Source: Argyresthia goedartella
Taxonomy: Eukaryota; Arthropoda; Insecta; Lepidoptera; Argyresthiidae
Reading direction: 5' to 3'
NCBI GenBank assembly: GCA_949825045.1
Contig: OX463807.1
Location: forward strand, 36,910,749 to 36,974,748
DNA length: 64,000 nucleotides
Made by a program: the position numbers and the translations under genes. This document shows positions 10,149 to 21,705 of this stretch, piece by piece. Below the pieces are notes generated by a model. The model was not told the DNA's origin. It saw only the letters and a list, made by a program, of their open reading frames with translations, and did no database searches. Every line of letters starts with the position of its first letter. Position 1 is the first letter of the stretch.

Positions 10149-10809
10149 CGAAGTCAAGTTATCCGGTCAGGGGCCAATCCAATCCCAAGTATCCCCAGGG
10201 GTACAGTTTGAAAATTCCATACGGGCATATATTTTAACCAGGTACGTGCATTAAGATTGTATTTCGTACTTACTGGTATTCTGATCCAAAATTCTTAAAT
10301 TATTTTATTTATACAAAATAATTGAGGGCAAATTGTAATACATACTACCTACCATAAGTAAATAATAAAAAAAAAATACTGACAATCCTGGAAAATCTTG
10401 ACTTGAAAATAAATTTTGACATTATATATCTGACGAGCAATGAAAAAGTTCCACCCACAAAATGCCGACAAATACCTTAATATCTCCTAAGACACAGAAC
10501 CTAGATTCAAAAATTAAAAAGTACGTTTTTAATTGGTAATATTCTGATGCGCTGTTAAATGTACTTCAATATTGCAGACGGCGTCATTAAGCTTAGGAGT
10601 AATTTGGTGCTATGTCACTGGAACTTTTTCATTGCTCGTCAGTGTATAATGCTGCGCCATTGAAATAAAAAAATGACTTGAACTCACAATGTTTTTGTGT
10701 AAAATTATTTTTTCATATGATTCGTACTATCACGAACTTTGGCTGGACAAAATGTATGTAAGTTTGGAATTTTCACGCTTGCAGCATGTTCTTGTCTAAT
10801 GCTGGACAC
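10149..10809. repeat. duplicated unit Y, copy 2 (empty site)
   Basis: An uninterrupted version of unit Y. The junction word GACAAATACCTTAATATC is intact here, while in copy 1 the LINE sits inside it. The flanks differ from those of copy 1, so the duplication ends where the homology ends. Confidence 0.85.
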
Positions 10810-11260
10810 AAAGGCATTATGCCTTTTTACATCATATTGTTAAAAGTCTACCGTTTGTCCGCAGATAAACCCAACCCTAAACATATGAACCCCCACCCGA
10901 CCAGCGCATCCTAGAAGTATTCTTCTAACGAGGACAATAAGAGAGAAGCCTTAACATAATGAATGTTAGTTCCACGGAGACATCGCTGTTCACTGTCGCC
11001 GACTTGAACCGAACCACGCCGATATTTACTATCGGGACCAGTTTTATAACACAATGGTGAGTATTCGTAGCTGGCATTGAAAGGCCTTTACATATCAATA
11101 GCTGCGGCAATGGGCTAGCCCCTTCTAAAGGTTCACTCCGTAGACGAAGGCGCGTTCCATTGTCCAATGGTGGCTCAAGCTGCCGCTGGTCTGACGATGA
11201 CGACGACGAACTACCAGGAGCCTATCTGCAAGGAAGGATTATGGAATAGACCTGTTTAAG

Positions 11261-11575
11261 GTGAACGCACACTTATCCGCACTGATCGAATCGACTCCCA
11301 TAAATAATCAACTGCGCTGTTCTTGCACGTTGCTCTGTCGGACACAATACCGACTAGATGCAATTTGCTAATGTCACTCGCGCACAACGCTAAGAAAATG
11401 TATGTAATTTGACATATGAAAACCTCAACTTATCGTTTAAAAATTTTCGATCCAAAATTTAAAATTTTCTTAGCTTTGCGCGCGTGTAATTTTAGCGATT
11501 TGAATCGTGTATTCGGGCCCGAAACGCATATTGCGGACGATCCGTTTGGTGCGGATAAATGTACATAACACAGCT
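11261..11575. repeat. possible MITE with TTATCCGCAC ends
   Basis: The word TTATCCGCAC near 11274-11283 is inverted near 11546-11556 (GTGCGGATAA), with further partial inverted similarity inside (GATCG/CGATC, GCGCGC region). The interior has no reading frame. The ends are imperfect, so the call is tentative. Confidence 0.4.
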
Positions 11576-11924
11576 GTGTCTTCACCGCCTATTATGGAAA
11601 TGGTGGCGCATCCCGGTTATATTATTGGTATCGGATTACTACTCATTGATATTGTCTATGCTTAAACTTATTATAATTAGAACTATCAAGCTAAACGTAT
11701 TTCCAAGACCATTCTGACCTACAGTCAAACTCATTTTAACGATCTGTGAAATGCGTATTAGCTGATCCTTTTTGCCAAATATTCAACAGTTGTTATTAAT
11801 ATAATAATTTGTCCCACTAATGATAGTGGAATGTGGAATCCTATTTATTTTTAGAAACTTCTCTTCCATCGTTGGGCCAGCCCCCAGCCTCACGTAAACT
11901 GGAAACTTCTGGCTAGCCATGGGC

Positions 11925-12110
11925 GCAACAATGCCTCTGAGCGTCACGCCAAAACCCATACTGGGAGGCAGGGGCACAGTTTTGTCCATATTTGGAGATT
12001 CATTCCATAGTCCATTGCGTGCGACAGGGGGCTAGCCTATCCTCGCAGCTATGACGCTGGGCGTATCCTAAGATGCAGGCGACACAATACAGCAGAGTTG
12101 AGATTTTGTA
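11925..12110. repeat. repeat R2, longest copy
   Basis: It contains GAGCGTCACGCC, CATACTGGGAGGCAGGGGCA and GTCCATTGCGTGCGACAGGG. Related words occur at 6316-6405 and 28305-28405. Dispersed non-coding repeat. Confidence 0.45.
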
Positions 12111-12261
12111 GGGTAGGGCAGGAGAGGTAGACCCCGCTTCTACTCGCCAAAAAATATTTATTCAAATATGGATTCTGCTATGTAGATATACTAGCGAGTT
12201 GGTGGTTTGCGGCAAGCTCAGTTACATCGTTTGTTAAGTTACATACTTGAATAAATACATT

Positions 12262-12416
12262 TACATTTACATACAGGCACATACATTGCTCCTGGCCCCA
12301 CACTAGGATACCCTGTGTGATGGGAGCCAGAAACAGCGACGACACATACATAAGCCCCGAATTCCCCCAGCCGGGTATCGAACCCGGGACTTCTCGCATG
12401 GTCGGCAGAGCCACCT
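12262..12416 (-). mobile_element. SINE-A copy
   Basis: It has a complete body (CATTGCTCCTGGCCCC, ATACCCTGTGTGATGGG) and a B box (complement GGTATCGAACCC near 12374-12385). Together with 5763-5970 it is one of the two best copies on this strand. Confidence 0.75.
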
Positions 12417-12683
12417 AAAAAGTATACCTAAAGAGCACAACCTAAAACTCATATTTAAATGACCATTTTTTCCTGGGAGGGAGCAGGGTCGTAAAAGTCA
12501 GCGATGACCTAGGCCGCGAGCGCATGCTGCAACACAGCACAGACACAAACACATTCGCATAGCTAGACAAACAATAGACGAACAGCACAAGTTCTGCGTA
12601 GTCTGGGTGACTTGCGTCGCCTGCGCCCCAGCACACGCCCAGGCTGAATGTCTTTATCTTATGTTCACAGGAAACTCCACAAG

Positions 12684-12821
12684 ATGAAGCAGCGGATATG
12701 TCTATCCAGCCCCGCCTCGCAGGAATGTTCATACTCGTACTCAGTGCCGAACACCACGAACATAACAGACGAGTACTATGTCAACTCGACCGTGGAAATT
12801 ATCACCTTGTCAGACATACTA
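12684..12821 (+). CDS. mAChR-B: mAChR-B exon 1 coding part (N-terminus)
   Basis: This exon encodes 46 residues of a likely extracellular N-terminus with three N-glycosylation sequons (NTT, NIT, NST). It starts at MKQRIC and ends with a full codon before a consensus donor, CTA|GTAAGT. A splice acceptor (TTATGTTCACAG) just upstream puts the exon start at 12671, with 13 bases of 5' UTR. The donor is phase 0 and the next receptor exon at 27844 begins in phase 0, so the join is in frame. I assign it to the receptor by position, strand, phase, glycosylation pattern and splice signals. The residues are not conserved enough to recognise alone. A separate gene or an unused ORF is possible. Confidence 0.6.
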
Positions 12822-13544
12822 GTAAGTATAAATATATGCAGTAAATGATCAACTATCGATTTGTTATGACGCGATCACAAAAAGTCAAAACTATGTACAG
12901 TATTTCATTGTTGCTATATATAACTTAATATTTTTTTCAATAGTAATTATTTTAAACATTAAATGGCCATATAAATAAGCAGGTAGGTGCTCTTATTTAA
13001 AGGCAAATAAAGTGGATTTCAAATTATGTAGTAGAAAATTTTAGGAAATAAGCATAATAAAGTATGGTATCATACATGCAAATTAATAAAATAGGTAGTA
13101 ACTATTAAAATTAAACGAATGACCGCAAATCCAGTTTTTGGTTGACAAAATTACTGATTTTTCCTAAAAAAAATCCTGAATTGCGAGACAAACTGAGCGC
13201 GATTAGAAATACTAGTTTTATCTGACTTAATTCGAGTAATATAAAATAAAAAACGAGCGTTGAATTTTGTTGTTTTTACATGTTCAACCTATCATGAAGG
13301 ATAAAGGGGGCGAGAGAAGCGAAGCGACCCTGACCCACAACATCGCCCAGACAGTCTATATTTAGCCAATAAGCGTTGACTAAACTATTAAGTAATTTTG
13401 TCGCACAATTCAGTTACTTTATCGCGAAATTCTTTATTGTTTTCGTTCATTTCAGTTAATTAAGGTGAAAATGGTCTTTCGCTAAATTCGTTTTTTATTC
13501 GCTGGTTTTATTTTTCTCTTTCAAAAAATTCGAGGAGATCGTTA

Positions 13545-14990
13545 TTAAATTCGAACGCGCAAGAGCACACGCTGCGAGAAAATTATCCATCTAACACTGC
13601 TTATATACGAATAATCTTCCTGAAAACTTGAAAAATGCGTTTTCTTGAAAAGAAAAGCTAGGTATGTAAAATCCCCCATAAAGCAAATTTCTTCGAAATG
13701 TCCACCATGCTGAGAACCAACGATTTGATCAGCAATCACCCCGCGGGAAATCAGGTCAGCAGGGTTTTCCTTGGACGGCACATGGACGGCACATTGGAGC
13801 TATGGGCCGTGACCACTGGTACTTTCTTGTATTTCACAGTCTCTATTTTGGACAAACTATTCAAGCTGTGCTGAAGATAACGTTAGTCAACCGAGCACAA
13901 TCGTCGTGTCACACCAGTACCATCGACTACTGCTTCTGTAGCCTTTGAGCACAGTCATGTGCCGAGAAGGGCTGGGGTGCAGTTGCTGTTGAACAGCAAC
14001 TGCACCCCGATTTGATACTGTCCTTACACAAATGCACGCGTCATAAGCACTTCCAGAAGCGTCGGTGAATGTATGAATTTCTATACATATTGGCATCTCG
14101 GGCAATACCCAAACGCGGGATTTGTTGAGACATGGTAAAGCTTCGGAAAGCCTAACCCAACGAGATCTAATTTCAGTTGGTAATTTGCCAACCCATGCGC
14201 ACTTTTCCACTCAAAGTCCTAGCAAAATTAATTTTTCTACTACTATGCAAGGACTTACTATACCCAATGGGGCAAAATTTGCCTTATAATGCACAAAATG
14301 TGCCTTTTGTTGTTCTGTTGTTGTTCGACTTGTATTCTAGGTTCAATGAAAAGAATAGTATTCTTTTGACAGGCCCAGTTAAGGCCAAAGGTTTTCCATG
14401 ATTGATGATTGTTTCAATTGAATGATTTTTCAGATTGGCCCTTTATGTATGATATTTCATGTAATGTTTCCGAGTTATATGATTGCCACTTTAAAATATT
14501 GGATTTGGCTAAATCTGAAATGGCGATCACACCCCGACACAACTCTATAAGTGTTTGTATAGAATGTCCTCCGCTCAGAAAATTGTCAACATAAATATTG
14601 CGTTTGATTGCCATTTCGACATAGTGATCAGCTACTTCATCAGCTAGACACAAGATATTTGATGGCTAAGTATGGGGCTGACGAAATTCCGTACGTAACT
14701 GTGGTAAGTGTATATGTTTTAAGGAGTTCTGATGAATCACGCCTGTAAATTATTTGTTGTAGACAGCATTGACATTGAACTTCATTTATGGCTCAGCAGA
14801 TTTTTTCTGTGTCGCTCTTTACTACGTATTTAGGTTGGCGGAAACGTAAGAGTACAGAAAGAAGATTGTTTTGTAAGGTGTGTCCCATCACATGAATGTC
14901 GTTGAAAGATTTTTCATATGCCGTGACAGCTGAGGCATCGAAAGACGACTTGGATTTTTGTCGTGCTGCTAGATTCGCAGACAAAGCAAT
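13545..14990 (-). pseudogene. decayed BEL/Pao pol fragment (RT, RNase H)
   Basis: Pieces in different frames on the minus strand follow BEL/Pao order. RT start words lie near 14800 (RFRQPKYVVKSDTEKI), and the RT active-site region near 14590 reads NIYVDNFLSGG, in place of the usual YVDD. Next come a segment near 14150 (LPTEIRSRWV), an RNase H-like FTDASGSAYDACICVRT near 14050, and KENPADLISRGV near 13770. Stops, frameshifts and missing segments make it non-functional. A perfect 35-nt palindrome interrupts the RNase H part at 13974-14008. Confidence 0.8.
13974..14008. repeat. perfect 35-nt palindrome
   Basis: The arms are 17 bp (GGGGTGCAGTTGCTGTT and its reverse complement) around a single central base. 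It lies inside the decayed RNase H region of a BEL/Pao fragment and is not part of the expected protein sequence. Confidence 0.9.
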
Positions 14991-15000
14991 GATGTGGTAG

Positions 15001-17025
15001 AAAATAGGAGAGTTTACCCTTGTCTTGCTATTTATTTTCAGTCAATATAACCAAGAACTCGAGTTTATATTGTTGTATGAACTTGTAAGAAAAAGGGGGT
15101 ATCCTATGGATAAGTGACCAAAGCTGCTATTACTACTATACTTCTGATCCTATTACTTCTAATTTTCCAATGCTAACTGAACATTGCACAGACACTAGCA
15201 TCATCATTCTATTCTATCTACTAAAGTAAAGGGGAAGCTAGTTATCTAGTCCTATAGTAGATTAGGTGATTGTGAAATAATAAAGTTAAGCAACATGCAT
15301 TCGGATATCGTACAGGTTTAAACAGACAGGAACATAATTAATAATACCGAAATACCAACGTTGTTCGCGCTGTGAACGCTGATTGGTTGCTTTTGCTTTC
15401 CACCCTTATTGGACTACCAAGCCTTGTGTGATAACCCCGGCTCATTATTGGCAACTATGTTGGTATGAATATATGTTGTGTGCACTGTGGTCGTCAACGA
15501 CCATGTTTGCGGGGTCGTGGACTCATGGGTTGCCTCATGCCCGCGGCGTCAACTCGAGGGGTTACATCCACTTTGGGTGGTCCGGTCTTCTTCTTCACTG
15601 TCCCGTGCTTTCGCCTTCTTCTGCGGGCTTGAAGTGGCGACAGTGGGATCAGCAGCAACACTCTGGGAAGAGGTCTGCCATCGGGCGGTTGTGCGTGAAA
15701 CGGAGCGATGTCGAGGAGATGTGCATGGCGGCTGTTGTCGGCGCAGTCGTACATGTGCCGGGCCAGCCGCGCTACGAATTTCTCCAAGGTAGGCATTATG
15801 TTGTATGAATATCTGCTATTAATATACTCTAAAAGAGGCTATGTCAACAGGAGGTATAGATAGAGGCAATACTTTTTGATTGTGGTGATTCTGTGAGAGG
15901 AAAAAGGAATGGACTAACTGTACAACATTCTGAAGATATTCGCTCCTTTCCTAGGCTGCTCTGCTGACACGTAAAGTGGATGTGCACACGAGGATGCGTG
16001 ATGGTGTGATGTCTCGTGGCAGTAGGCACGCAATGGAATTCCTTTATATGTGACCTGATAGGTGAACTTGAACGTTCGAAGTCGTCGGTGCAGGTTCCTC
16101 AGGGTGGCTTCCATGTGGCGTCTTCGTTCTGGTGATTGTACTTTACTTATTTATTGCAGACAGTTATGGGCGGCAGCAAAGTCTCGCAGGATATCTAGCA
16201 GGATGTCTTAACAAGATTTCTTGTAGGTAGATGTCCAACCTCCTTGACGAATTTTGCTGACTGCTCACCAATGCGACTTTTAAGGGGTTTCAGGACTATG
16301 TTCCGGGCAGCCCTGACTAGATATCTATGTATTGGTTTAAGGAAAGCTTGCCTAAAGTTTAAGTTTAAATTAAAGATAGTGGACTGTAAAACTGGTGGTT
16401 ATAATAAATTTGAGAATAGAATTCAAAGCCAGCACAAGTTTTTCAAACAAGTGCAAGTGATGAACGAATAAAAAAGCTTTTCATAATTCTAGAGCAAAAA
16501 ATTAAAGATATTAGTTTGAATGGTTGAATGAATATAGTGAAATAATCAGTTGACACAGATTGAAAAGTAGTGCAATGAAAAGTGCGCGAAGATTTAAACA
16601 CTTGATTCTTTACACACGTAAACACAATAATTAATCTGAGACCTTACTGGCACACAATTTCTGATTGAAAAACATTTTTGGCGCTTCCCATTGTAATGCC
16701 GTAACTCTTGATTGTATAAACAGCCCCAACAGGGAACCTTGAGAAACAATGCCTCAAAAGGGACTATTTATAATTTCCGTTTGAGTCCATTTAGTTATTA
16801 AAATTATTTGTCGAGAGTTGAAGAATAAAGTTAATGAGTCGAAATATTGATGTTATATTGGGTGTGGATGGCAGTTAATTAACTCGTGTCTCATTATTTG
16901 AATGTGACTAGATATTGATGATCAAGATAGCTATACCGTCAGCATAAACACCGGCAGGTTCAGTCCCCAAGACTACTGCTATCCAATTTCATACAATACA
17001 ATTTCATACAATTTCCTTGTATACA
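15001..17025. other. unassigned, partly GC-rich
   Basis: 15490-15800 is unusually GC-rich and open in several frames, so its ORFs overlap on both strands and none is recognisable. Minus-strand frames at 15494-15796 and 15914-16114 could be remains of the gag part of the neighbouring antisense BEL/Pao fragment, but no zinc knuckle was seen. 16240-17025 is AT-rich with no supported gene. Confidence 0.35.
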
Positions 17026-17027
17026 CC

Positions 17028-17340
17028 TAAGGCCTCTTTCTCACCTCGGTACGTTTTGTATAGATTATTTACTGCGCGGATGTAATTGAATGAGAGCTTC
17101 CACACCGAGTTGTTTGGACACAGAATCTGTGCTGAGTGCACACGCGCCTCTGCACAGAATCGGGACAGTCAGACAGACTCCCCGTCTACCCCACACTCAC
17201 AAGGTCGCTTACTCACTCACTCACATAATGATAGATAACGTACCGAAAATACTGAGCCCGTGAGAAAATCTCTTGGAAGAAAAATTTTACATCGGTACCG
17301 AAAACGAAAATATACCCAGCCGGTAAGGAAGAGGCCTAAG
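17028..17340. repeat. possible MITE with TAGGCCTCTT ends
   Basis: TAAGGCCTCTTTCTCACC at the left and its approximate reverse complement GGTAAGGAAGAGGCCTAAG at the right bracket 313 bp without a reading frame. A second inner pair (CTCGGTACGTT / AACGTACCGA) is also inverted. It lies about 100 bp left of the BEL/Pao 5' LTR. Confidence 0.5.
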
Positions 17341-17443
17341 AGCGAATGTGTGTGTTTTGCTTTTAATGGGTGTATATATGTTGAGTACCTCCATCCTTTC
17401 GTCGGGTCTGAGGCCGATATAGTCTTCCATTTTTCTCTGTTCT

Positions 17444-17610
17444 TGTTTAAAGATTTTAGTTCCAATGTTATCCATAGATGGCGCTTAGTAATTTGTACAT
17501 CGCGGTATGGTTTTCTCTAAGCTCAACCATAAATTGTGTGATTTCACATGACGTGTATGGTTCAAAAAGAAATATTGTGAAGTTACAATTAAAACATCTT
17601 TAATTAACTA
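17444..17610 (+). repeat. BEL/Pao 5' LTR
   Basis: It starts TGTTTAAAGATTTTAG and ends TTAATTAACTA. It matches the 3' LTR at 23231-23360 apart from a 37-bp block (ATAGATGGCGCTTAG... region) and a few substitutions. Confidence 0.85.
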
Positions 17611-17612
17611 TT

Positions 17613-17629
17613 TGGTCCTTCGAGCCGGA
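17613..17629 (+). promoter_or_regulatory. tRNA-Tyr primer binding site
   Basis: TGGTCCTTCGAGCCGGA lies two bases after the 5' LTR. It is complementary to the 3' end of eukaryotic tRNA-Tyr (acceptor stem TCGAAGG plus CCA), which would prime minus-strand DNA synthesis. Assignment to tRNA-Tyr is from my knowledge of that tRNA. Confidence 0.75.
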
Positions 17630-17962
17630 TACGTAAAGTGATAGTGAAAAGTGCAAGGTGGACAAAATCATAGTGGTAAAGTGCGGACTTTCGGTAAGAT
17701 GAACATTATCATCGGTAGCAGGAACTTATAAAAAATCGGAAGAATACTAACATAGAAAATTTGTGAAGTGCTTTGGACTTGTAATATTTTTAAATTTTAT
17801 TCTATCGACTTAGAAAAATTTGCTTCATTTTGGACTTAGAAAATTTCAACAAAAATTGGACTTGTAAAGTTTTGACATTGTATTCTAATAAAAATCAGTT
17901 ACATTTTAGACTTCGAAAAATTCAACACAGTTTGGACCTGTAAAAACTTTTGAAAATTCAAC

Positions 17963-19581
17963 ATGGAGAAACTTTGTCCATCACAACTTCTACTTTCTGA
18001 AAGAATCTTAAAACGACTTACTAATACAAAGAAGACGTCTAAGTCGAGATACACAATATGGTACCTAGCAACACGGATGGAAACATTAGAAAGCTATTGA
18101 ACATTGTTTAATACACAATACGAAGAAATCAATAAAACTGTAACTGATGAAATCATAAAAAACATGAAATACATGACAATTTTGACAAAACAGAAGAGCT
18201 TTATTTAAAACTCAAGACTTTAATGAAAGATTGTTTGAATGATTTACCAAAGAAAGATACACAACAAAGTCCATCAGCAAAAGAGAAAGATACCGATGCA
18301 ATGCCCATGAAACATACAAAATTACCACCCATACCTATACCAACTTTTTCCGGAAATTACAATGACTGGATGAGCTACCGAGATTTATTCGTTGCTTTAA
18401 TACACAATGACACGGGATTGACAAAAATAGAGAAACATCATTACCTGAAATCTAGTTTGAAAGGTGAAGCTGAACAATTGCTAAAACACTTCTCAAGGAC
18501 TGATTCAAACTATGACGCAGCTTGGAAAACCTTAGAAGATCGTTACAGTAATAAAAGAATTATTGTGAACACAATACTAAATCGCCTACTTAATCAAAAG
18601 AAAATTATAACTGAAGGTGCTCGCAGTACAAAAGACTTACTAGATACGACAAAGGAATGTTTAAACTCCTTAAAAAACCTTCAGATTGACACCGGTAGCT
18701 GGGATGCGATTATAGTATACATTGTTGTGTCAAAGCTAGATATGGAGTCACACAAACTTTGGGAGCAATCACTTGGATCATCTACAGACATACCTACTTT
18801 CTCCCAATTAACTGCATACCTGGAAACAAAATTCAGATCAATGGAAATGATGTCCACGTCACAAATCACATATAAGAAAAAATACACAAGATCACAACCA
18901 CATACACAAAACCCTGCCACAGTGAAAACATTTGTTACAGAAGAAGTCACTATGGTTTGCACTTACTGTACCAAGAACCATTATGTTTGCCATTGTAAAG
19001 ACTTTGCTTCATTAGATGTTACACAGAGACAGGAGTTTGTAAAGCAAAATAATATCTGCTTCAACTGCCTCGTCAAGGGTCATAGATTAAAAGACTGTCG
19101 CCAAACCACAAGATGTAAAAAATGTGGTCGTCGACACCATACATTACTGCATGCCACACACAACAATGTTAAAGCAGCTGAAAAAGAGCCCATGAAGGAC
19201 GAAGCAGTGGCTTTAAAGACTGAAACGATGTCGGATAAAAATTCTAGTGCACAAATTCTTCTGGCCACCGCTCTGATTTCAGTGACTTCCAAGTATGGTG
19301 AAACGCATACCCTGAGAGCGCTTGTTGATCAAGCATCACAGGCATCCTTTATTACTGAAGCAGCTGCACAACTCCTCAATCTTGATCGAACTTACGTAGA
19401 CGGCAAAATCACTGGAATCTCAGACACTTCAGTGGTAACCACTAAGTCTATGGTGAAATTAACATTTAGTTCAACCAATGAAACAAACGAAGAAACGTCA
19501 CTCACAACTAACGCATACGTACTCAGGAGACTCTCTTCTTTGTTACCATCACAAGAGTTTCCTTCAGATACCTGGCCTTAG
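17963..19581 (+). pseudogene. BEL/Pao gag and protease region
   Basis: Gag begins at ATG 17963 in another frame (MEKLCPSQLLLSERILKRL) and is broken by a stop near 18100. The main open frame, 18223-19581 (452 residues), holds the Pao-type gag core (PIPTFSGNYNDWMSYRDLF) and two zinc knuckles (CFNCLVKGHRLKDC and CKKCGRRHHTLLH). It ends with the protease motif ALVDQASQASFI, where D is the expected catalytic residue. It ends at a TAG within a region that should continue into pol. Packaging, protein maturation and priming are the known roles of such domains. Inactive here because of the N-terminal frame break and the terminal stop. Confidence 0.85.
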
Positions 19582-20981
19582 TTTGAAAGTTTAAAACTAG
19601 CTGATCCACATTTTACAAGCCAGGATCTATTGATGTTTTGTTTGGTGCCGAAGTTCACGCACAAATAATCCTAGCTGGATTGAAAAGACACAAATCACTC
19701 ATTGCTCTCAATTCCCGACTGGGCTGGCTTGTCTCTGGAAGAGTTACACAAACTGATTCACAACCACACAATATTGTTGCGGCACATACCAAGATTGAAG
19801 TAGATCAGTTGCTCCGATAGTTTTGGGAAATCGAAGAGTACTTACCTCACAAGAAGCCGATGACTACTGAAGAGATTCAGGGTAACGAGCATTTCAAGAA
19901 AACCCACACTCGAGACGCTGGTCGATATGAAGTCAGCCTGCCTTTTAAAGATGAAACATCTCCTGTATCACGTCTTGGAGACTCGAAATCTCTTGCAGTT
20001 CAAAGATTATTGCAACTGGAGAAAAGATTTACACGCAAACCTGAATTTAGAGAAGATTACACTAAATTCTTAACAAAATATGAACAACAAGCACACATGG
20101 AGAAGGTACATGAAAAAGAAAAAGACAAATTAGAAAACAAAAAACCATACTACTTACCTCACCATGCAGTGGTAAAAGAATCGAGTCTTAGCACTAAGCT
20201 CCGTGTAGTGTTCGATGGAAGCGCTAAACCTGTAAACGGAACCTGTATCAATGAAGAGCTTCTCATCGGACCCCCTCTGCAACAAGACATTCGAGATTTA
20301 GTGACCCGTTGGCGACAACATAAGTATTGTTTGGTAGCAGATACCCAGCAAATGTATCGCCAGATACTTATAAACAAGGAAGACACTGATTATCAACGAA
20401 TACTGTGGCGTGAATCACCTGAGGAACCGATAGCAGAATACCGCTTACTGACCGTGACTTATGGTACTTCCTGTGCACCCTTCCTTGCTATAAGAACCTT
20501 ACACCATCTCGCACATGACGAAAAAGATGACTTTCCTGAAGAAGCAGCCATTCTGAAGACAGAAGAAGAATTCTACATGGATGATCTATTGACGGAAGCG
20601 TCCACTGAATATCATGCAGTGACATTACAAAAGCGATTGACAGAGCTTTTATCTCATGGCGGCTTTCCATTACACAATTGGTCTTCTAATAGTGAGTTAG
20701 TATTGAGTGAAATTCCTGAAGCTGTTAAAGATTTACAAAGCGAAGTGAATATTAAAGTTGAAGACTCAATTAAAGCTTTGGGCATTAAGTGGCAACCTAA
20801 AAGTGATAATTTTGAAATGAAAATTGTTTTAGACTCTACTGAAAAGCTTGTAACTAAACGTGCAGTCATTGCTGCTATTGCAAAGACGTTTGATCCACTG
20901 GGTTGGATAGCACCTTGTATTATTGTGTTGAAAACATTTATGCAGAAGTTATGGCTTGGCATGGGACGACGAGTTAACTGA
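19582..20981 (+). pseudogene. BEL/Pao reverse transcriptase region
   Basis: After a frame break near 19620, the frame from 19638 holds LFGAEVHAQIILAG. It is stopped by TAG at 19818-19820 and continues in the same frame from 19860 for 373 residues. That block carries RT motifs: KLRVVFDGSAKP, LVADTQQMYRQI, TYGTSCAPFLA and the active-site EFYMDDLLTEAS (YMDD). A frameshift near 20950 ends it early at LGMGRRVN. The catalytic aspartates are present, so the damage is in frame continuity, not in the active site. Confidence 0.88.
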
Positions 20982-21705
20982 AGAGTTAAAACAAACTTAA
21001 TTGACTTACATGGATAACTTTACTCACATGGAACCCATTCAGTTACCTCGTTGGCTCGGTTTTTCTGAATCCACAAGAAAGGTTGAAATCCATGGATTCT
21101 GTGATGCCTCGTGCGTCGCCTTTCCTGGTGTAGTGTACCTCAGAGTTTGGGATGGCAATAATGTTAATATTACATTGGTCGTTGCAAAAACCAAAGTTGC
21201 GCCTGTCAAATAAATTTCAATGCCATGCCTTGAACTCTGCGGTGCCGTCTTACTGTCTAACTTGTTATATGATGTGAAAACTAGCCTGAACATTATGGAT
21301 GATTCTGTGTTTGCTTGGACAGATTCCACTATAATGTTGGCTTGGTTGAGAAAAAGTCCCAACACTTGGACTACTTTCGTAGCTAATCGCACAACAGAAA
21401 TTCTAAATGTCACAAACAGTAGCCAGTGGAATCATGTGACCTCAGAAAACAATCCTGCAGATTGTGCTTCTCGGGGTGTGAGACCAAATGAGCTCAAAGA
21501 AGCACAACTCTGGTGGGAAGGTCCACGATTTCTAAAACAAAATGTGGAGATATATTGTCCTCCATTCGTAGAGCCTGAGAATGTGACCGAAACAAAAGTT
21601 AATGTGTCTGCTTACCTTTGTATTGAAAAACACGAACACTTGAGAAGATACTCATCTTTGTGTAGATTGATCCGTGTCACAGCATTTTGTTTAAGATTTG
21701 TTTAA
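20982..21705 (+). pseudogene. BEL/Pao RNase H region
   Basis: Three blocks of one frame are separated by TAA codons at about 20998, 21211 and 21703. They contain IQLPRWLGF, the RNase H-like GFCDASCVAFPGVVYLR, PCLELCGAVLL, FAWTDSTIMLAWLR and NPADCASRGVRPNEL. The order and spacing match the RNase H to integrase linker of Pao elements. At least one stop falls where relatives usually have glutamine, so a C-to-T change would explain it. That is inference. Confidence 0.82.

Noticed and set aside
10925..11167. 80-residue minus ORF
   Set aside because: No conserved motif and no exon signals in phase. Likely chance in a slightly GC-richer patch.
15383..15808. Overlapping ORFs on both strands in a GC-rich patch
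   Set aside because: High GC lowers stop frequency in all frames. None shows a known domain or splice context.
16720..16970. RT-like words on the minus strand (GIVSQGSLLG near 16750, VYADGIAILI near 16945)
   Set aside because: On that strand they occur in the wrong order (active-site-like word before the QGS word), so no single RT fragment explains them.
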